From Chryseobacterium rhizoplanae (GTDB taxonomy: Bacteria; Bacteroidota; Bacteroidia; Flavobacteriales; Weeksellaceae): a stretch of DNA of 64,000 bases. Each line of letters starts with the position of its first letter. Position 1 is the first letter of the stretch. Location: positions 663,752 through 727,751 of the forward strand of contig NZ_FXTC01000002.1 in assembly GCF_900182655.1 (NCBI RefSeq), read 5' to 3'. Position numbers and translations under genes: made by a program. The notes beneath the pieces were generated by a model that ran no database searches, was not told where the DNA came from, and was given only the letters and a program-made list of their open reading frames with translations. Shown in pieces: positions 60,946 to 64,000 of the stretch.

Positions 60946-61296
60946 TTAAAAATTGAACTCGTCACTTTCCAATATAGGAATATCTCTTAGAAACTTATCA
61001 AACTCTTCCCCTGGATAATTGCTGTCTGCTCCGTAAGAGTCTATGATCATTCCACGGTTTCCGGCACCATCTTTTACTACATAAAGCACTGCATTGTCAT
61101 CAGGATTGCTGTCTCCTTCAAAACGGTATGTTTTTAAGATCACCAATTCCGCAGGCTGATAAACTTTTTCAGAATTTTCAAACTTCATTTCGCATTTCTC
61201 ATTCATCCTGAATTCTCGCTGTATTCCTCTTTCAGAAAGCGTTTTCATGACTTGGCTTAAGGTTGTCATTCTGTCAATGTTTTCTGGATTTTCCAT
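60946..61296 (-). CDS. Hypothetical 116-aa protein conserved in style with flavobacterial small proteins
   Basis: The soluble acidic protein (MENPENIDRMTTLSQVMKTL, then KTYRFEGDSNPDDNAVLYVV and a C-terminal Asp/Glu-rich end) has no TM segment, signal peptide or catalytic motif. Similar small flavobacterial proteins are sometimes annotated as phosphoribosylpyrophosphate synthetase; no PRPP loop is present here, so I would not use that name. Function unknown. Confidence 0.7.
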   Translation of the reverse strand: MENPENIDRMTTLSQVMKTLSERGIQREFRMNEKCEMKFENSEKVYQPAELVILKTYRFEGDSNPDDNAVLYVVKDGAGNRGMIIDSYGADSNYPGEEFDKFLRDIPILESDEFNF

Positions 61297-61471
61297 AATG
61301 TTATTTTTCTTGTTAAGTACAATAATTAAACCATTGCAATTTTTAAATATAATAAAAATATCGGATTGTAATTTCCCTAATAATAAAGTTCAATGTTAAC
61401 AAAATTTATAATTTGAAAAAATAAAATAGGTATGCTTTTTGCAATGCTAACAATATTAAATCAAAGAAAAT

Positions 61472-61666
61472 ATGAAAAAAGAAGTTGGAGTTTTACTGGC
61501 AGGAGGAGTTGGTCTTTTGGCAGTATTAAGTTTAATAAGTATAAAAAAAATATTGACTAAAAAAGATAAAAAATATAGTGATTCCTATTCGGATTATCAC
61601 AGACACTTTGATGAAAAGAATCAAGATGATGAAACTCATGGAGTGGAATTTTACGCACTGAAGTAG
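61472..61666 (+). CDS. Small single-TM protein, 64 aa
   Basis: MKKEVGVLLAGGVGLLAVLS begins one TM helix (about 5-25), followed by a Lys-rich and then an Asp/His/Tyr-rich hydrophilic tail (KKYSDSYSDYHRHFDEKN). It resembles YtxH-like small envelope proteins in layout only. It stands alone with a good terminator after it, which supports a real gene. Confidence 0.6.
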   Translation: MKKEVGVLLAGGVGLLAVLSLISIKKILTKKDKKYSDSYSDYHRHFDEKNQDDETHGVEFYALK

Positions 61667-61692
61667 TAAAAAAATATATTTAATTATGTTAA

Positions 61693-61728
61693 AATCCAAC
61701 GCTTTTGAAAGTGTTGGATTTTTTTTGT
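61693..61728 (+). terminator. Intrinsic terminator after the 64-aa gene
   Basis: AATCCAACGCTTT (61693-61705) pairs with AAAGTGTTGGATT (61708-61720), one G-T pair, very short loop, followed by T6. Confidence 0.88.
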
Positions 61729-61789
61729 GGAAAACTTTACTGTTAAAATTCATTATTTTATGCAAATTCCATTCTAATTTTACACAGAA

Positions 61790-62836
61790 ATGCAAAACGA
61801 AAATTTCATAAAAGGTCAGGGAGCTCAGCGAAACGTTATCAATCGTTTCGACAGGTATACCTATGAACCTGATGATGAAGATTTCGAAACAGTAAAAACC
61901 TCCTTCACTGAAGTTTTTCCCAAAACCATTGTTAATCAGGTGAAAAGTGAAGACCTTCCGATGGAATATTCTATGAATCCCTATCAGGGATGTGAACATG
62001 GATGTTCTTACTGTTTTGCAAGACCTACCCACGAATATTGGGGGTTCAGCGCCGGGATTGATTTTGAAAGAAAGATCATGGTAAAGAAAAATGCCCCTGA
62101 ATTGCTGGAGAAGTTTTTTCAAAAAAGAGGGTACAAAGCAGCTCCAATTCTGCTATCAGGAAATACAGACTGCTATCAGCCCGCCGAAAGACAATTTGAA
62201 ATCACCCGAAAACTACTGCAGGTATGTCTGGATTACAGACATCCTGTCAATATTCTGACAAAAAATGCAATGGTTCTGAGAGATCTTGATATCTTAAAGC
62301 CCATGGCGGAGCAAAATCTGGTATCTGTTTCTTTAAGTATTCCCACGATCAATGAAGAACTGAGACGGAAGATGGAGCCAAGGACGAGTTCTGCAAAAAA
62401 TAAATTAAAAGCGGTAGAAATTCTTTCCGAAAATAACATCCCCGTACATGTAATGGTCGCTCCCATCATTCCCGGACTCAATAGTGATGAACCGTTGAAT
62501 ATATTAAAAGCTATCTCCGATGCAGGAGCTTTAGGATTCGGGTATACTCTGGTGAGATTAAATGATACTGTTGAACCTGTTTTTGTGAATTGGATAGAAA
62601 GCCATTTTCCGGACAGGGCACAAAAAGTTTTAAACCTTATCAGATCCATGCGGGGCGGGAAGCTTGGAGATAAAAGATATTTCGAAAGACAAAGGGGAGA
62701 AGGCAATATCGCTGAAATGATTCACACCACTTTTAAGATCGGCAGAAAGAAGTTTTTTGATGGTAAAGAATTTCCAAAGCTTACAACTACTAATTTTACA
62801 GGAACCCGCGATCAACAATTAAGACTATTTGATTGA
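61790..62836 (+). CDS. PA0069-family radical SAM protein
   Basis: The 348-residue protein has the [4Fe-4S] motif C-x3-C-x2-C in YQGCEHGCSYCFARPTHEYW, preceded by the family-typical SMNPY. The blocks PILLSGNTDCYQPAERQFEI, NILTKNAMVLRDLDIL and PGLNSDEPLNILKAI follow, as in PA0069 and SplB-like Rv2578c proteins. It binds SAM and makes a 5'-deoxyadenosyl radical by family; the substrate is not known. Single gene; no maturase or peptide precursor is adjacent. Confidence 0.93.
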   Translation: MQNENFIKGQGAQRNVINRFDRYTYEPDDEDFETVKTSFTEVFPKTIVNQVKSEDLPMEYSMNPYQGCEHGCSYCFARPTHEYWGFSAGIDFERKIMVKKNAPELLEKFFQKRGYKAAPILLSGNTDCYQPAERQFEITRKLLQVCLDYRHPVNILTKNAMVLRDLDILKPMAEQNLVSVSLSIPTINEELRRKMEPRTSSAKNKLKAVEILSENNIPVHVMVAPIIPGLNSDEPLNILKAISDAGALGFGYTLVRLNDTVEPVFVNWIESHFPDRAQKVLNLIRSMRGGKLGDKRYFERQRGEGNIAEMIHTTFKIGRKKFFDGKEFPKLTTTNFTGTRDQQLRLFD

Positions 62837-62976
62837 TCATTACATCCGGACTAATCCTACCTATTATATTATAGTATAAAGCGTAGCTGTTTTCAGCATT
62901 GTTGTTATTAATAAACTTTCTACTTCTGGTTATTTTCAATACTTATCACATATATAGTATATAGTACGATTTTTTT

Positions 62977-63091
62977 CAGGAGCTTTATCCTGCTATCCAT
63001 TCCTACTCCTCGCGCCAGCGTCCTCCCACGCTCAGACCCATCTATTCTCCAACCCAGGCTGCGGGGTAACCATTTCTATCAGGGCTAGGGG
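62977..63091 (-). ncRNA. Possible structured RNA (flavobacterial CCCTAGCCC...GGA-AGCTCCT element)
   Basis: On the minus strand the element starts CCCCTAGCCCTGATAG and ends CAGGATAAAGCTCCTG. AGC and CCTG near the 5' end (63086-63080) pair with CAGG and GCT near the 3' end (62992-62981), leaving an ATAAA bulge. I know similar sequences from many flavobacterial intergenic regions in which CCCG/CGGG replaces CCTG/CAGG, a compensatory change that supports an RNA stem. It may belong to the Flavo-1 motif; this needs a covariance-model search. The strand is inferred. Confidence 0.35.
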
Positions 63092-63348
63092 TGGGTGAAT
63101 TATAATTTATAAATGATGAATGATGAGTTCGGGTTCTTGAGTTTCGGGTTTCGTGTTTCGTGTTTCTATGCAGAAAAGGAACATTGGTGTTGAATTTTCA
63201 TATTCCTGATTTCTATAGAAGGTGGTTAGTGAGTATAAATCTCTAATCCCATTGTGTCAACTGGAATCCCAACTTCTTTACGAGAGCTTTTAAAGGAAGT
63301 CAGTTGCCAGGATACTATTTAAGACTTTTTTAGCAGTTAGTATTCGCA

Positions 63349-63374
63349 GTGTCATGCTGAGCTGAGTCGAAGCA
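63349..63374 (+). repeat. Dispersed GTCATGCTGAGC-GTCGAAGCAT repeat, rightmost copy
   Basis: GTGTCATGCTGAGCTGAGTC then GAAGCA, preceded by TTAGTATT as in the copy at 44293. Confidence 0.7.
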
Positions 63375-63713
63375 TTTTAATTAAGGTAATCTGTGCTATT
63401 ATAAATTTTACGGAAGAGTTTTGTCCAGACTCCTACGGAGTGACAATGCTAGAATAATAATGATTATAAAGACTATATCGAAGCCAAAACTTTTAAAAAG
63501 CTATTCTATATAATTATATAATACTCTCATCCCGAATTATTCACCCTCACTCATACCCCGCACCTCGCATCTCGCGCCCTTAAAACCCTCTCCAACGCTC
63601 AAACCCTCCAACTTTCCCGTCTTCTTCCAAACAAATGTTTAAAATTTTTGATCCTTTGTTTCAGTGGATTAGGATTAAATATTACGGAAAGGTAAAATTT
63701 ATATTAAATAAAC

Positions 63714-63745
63714 TTGTTTTGCGTTGTGGGAAGTTATTATCTTTG
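63714..63745 (+). promoter_or_regulatory. Upstream promoter P1 facing the right edge
   Basis: TTG (63714-63716), 21 bp, TATCTTTG (63738-63745): a full flavobacterial promoter. No gene follows for the remaining 255 bp. Confidence 0.6.
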
Positions 63746-63861
63746 CCCCACTGAAAACGAGAGTATATCAGTAGCGCAGAAGAGCTTTTAGATAAGCTAA
63801 GACATTAAGATACTTCAAAAAGAGACAGACGAAAAAACTTTAAAATTTTTTACAAAAAGAG

Positions 63862-63891
63862 TTGTAAGTTTAAAAAGAGTTTGTATCTTTG
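63862..63891 (+). promoter_or_regulatory. Downstream promoter P2 facing the right edge
   Basis: TTG (63862-63864), 19 bp, TATCTTTG (63884-63891), an excellent match to TTG-N19-TAnnTTTG with the same -7 octamer as P1. The following leader (AAGGGAGCGCAGG, then CTTTAAAATTTTCTTTCAAA) has no start codon context, suggesting a stable-RNA transcript. Confidence 0.65.
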
Positions 63892-64000
63892 CAGTCCCAA
63901 ATAAAGGGAGCGCAGGAGTAGGGTGATTGAGGTAGAGAGAGGGATTAAGGTTACTTAAAAAACTTTAAAATTTTCTTTCAAAACATTTGGTCATTAAGAA

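Larger units (their letters stand above)
62837..64000. other. Long non-coding region up to the right edge
   Basis: No protein gene is supported. From left to right it holds an RNA-like element (62977-63091), AT-rich spacer words (ATAATTTATAAATGATGAAT, about 63100-63125), a dispersed repeat (63349) with a partly inverted mate (ACTCCTACGGAGTGACAATG, about 63429-63450), a low-complexity CTC-rich stretch (63535-63625), and two tandem promoters near the end. The last about 110 bp resemble the AT-rich leader of a flavobacterial stable-RNA operon. Confidence 0.6.

Noticed and set aside
61532..62122. 196-codon minus-strand frame across the 64-aa gene and the radical SAM start
   Set aside because: It overlaps two better-supported genes and a terminator, and its composition is that of an antisense frame.
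62870..62970. Direct continuation of the radical SAM gene into a modification operon
   Set aside because: The region is AT-rich without frames of useful length.
1..64000. CRISPR arrays, prophage, insertion sequences and tRNA genes
   Set aside because: No regularly spaced direct repeats, transposase or integrase genes, or cloverleaf sequences were noticed on either strand.

Overview
The window comes from a low-GC member of the Bacteroidota, most likely Chryseobacterium or a close relative (Flavobacteriia, Weeksellaceae). Evidence: many genes are preceded by the flavobacterial -7 element TAnnTTTG, Shine-Dalgarno sequences are scarce, TonB-dependent receptors and PepSY membrane proteins are present, and the division/cell-wall cluster has the Bacteroidota order. 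No organism name can be proved from the sequence alone.

Layout. 1-1688: N-terminal part of a TonB-dependent receptor running off the left edge. 2285-6757: an XRE-cupin regulator, an OmpR-type two-component pair, and two genes behind a tandem-repeat operator candidate. 7072-12446: mutL, a rhomboid protease, two tandem EEP-family phosphodiesterase-like proteins and two lipoproteins. 12502-14535: a GH3-family protein and a bacilliredoxin. 14995-32221 (minus strand): the dcw cluster in transcription order mraZ-rsmH-ftsL-ftsI-murE-mraY-murD-ftsW-murG-murC-ftsQ-ftsA-ftsZ-yqeY; murF and ddl are absent, and the murG-murC junction is interrupted by dispersed repeats and a decayed GIY-YIG nuclease fragment. 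32494-34757: a hydrolase, engB, a GNAT acetyltransferase and a small secreted basic protein. 34825-43476: the accessory region discussed below. 43544-62836: msrA, a ROK kinase lacking the zinc cysteines, an alternating TonB-receptor/PepSY iron-uptake-like cluster, secA, a sugar-nucleotide epimerase, a DUF2797 protein, an AsmA-like protein, small hypotheticals and a PA0069-type radical SAM protein. 62837-64000: non-coding, with repeats, a possible structured RNA, and two strong promoters pointing off the right edge that may drive an rRNA or other stable-RNA operon.

The most interesting part is 34.8-43.5 kb. A TPR-lipoprotein histidine kinase and a LuxR-type response regulator lie between two sets of unrecognised genes: a tight five-gene operon (149-aa protein, 567-aa coiled-coil/two-TM protein, 58-aa Pro-rich peptide, 170-aa protein, Ycf46-like AAA ATPase) plus a separate 56-aa protein on one side, and a 286-aa single-TM protein on the other. 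Three of these promoters share a 16-bp palindrome (TTACGGGAATCCGTAA, one mismatch in one copy), and in all three the TTTG of the -7 element lies at exactly the same distance. This looks like a small dedicated regulon with an activator bound near -43, most simply the local LuxR-type regulator. Several of its genes are below 60 codons and easily missed. Function is unknown; a membrane-linked, ATPase-driven stress or conflict system is only a hypothesis.

Other notable points: MutL appears to have lost its C-terminal endonuclease metal-site motifs; MraZ-type operator repeats precede mraZ; intrinsic terminators sit directly in front of two start codons, suggesting attenuation.
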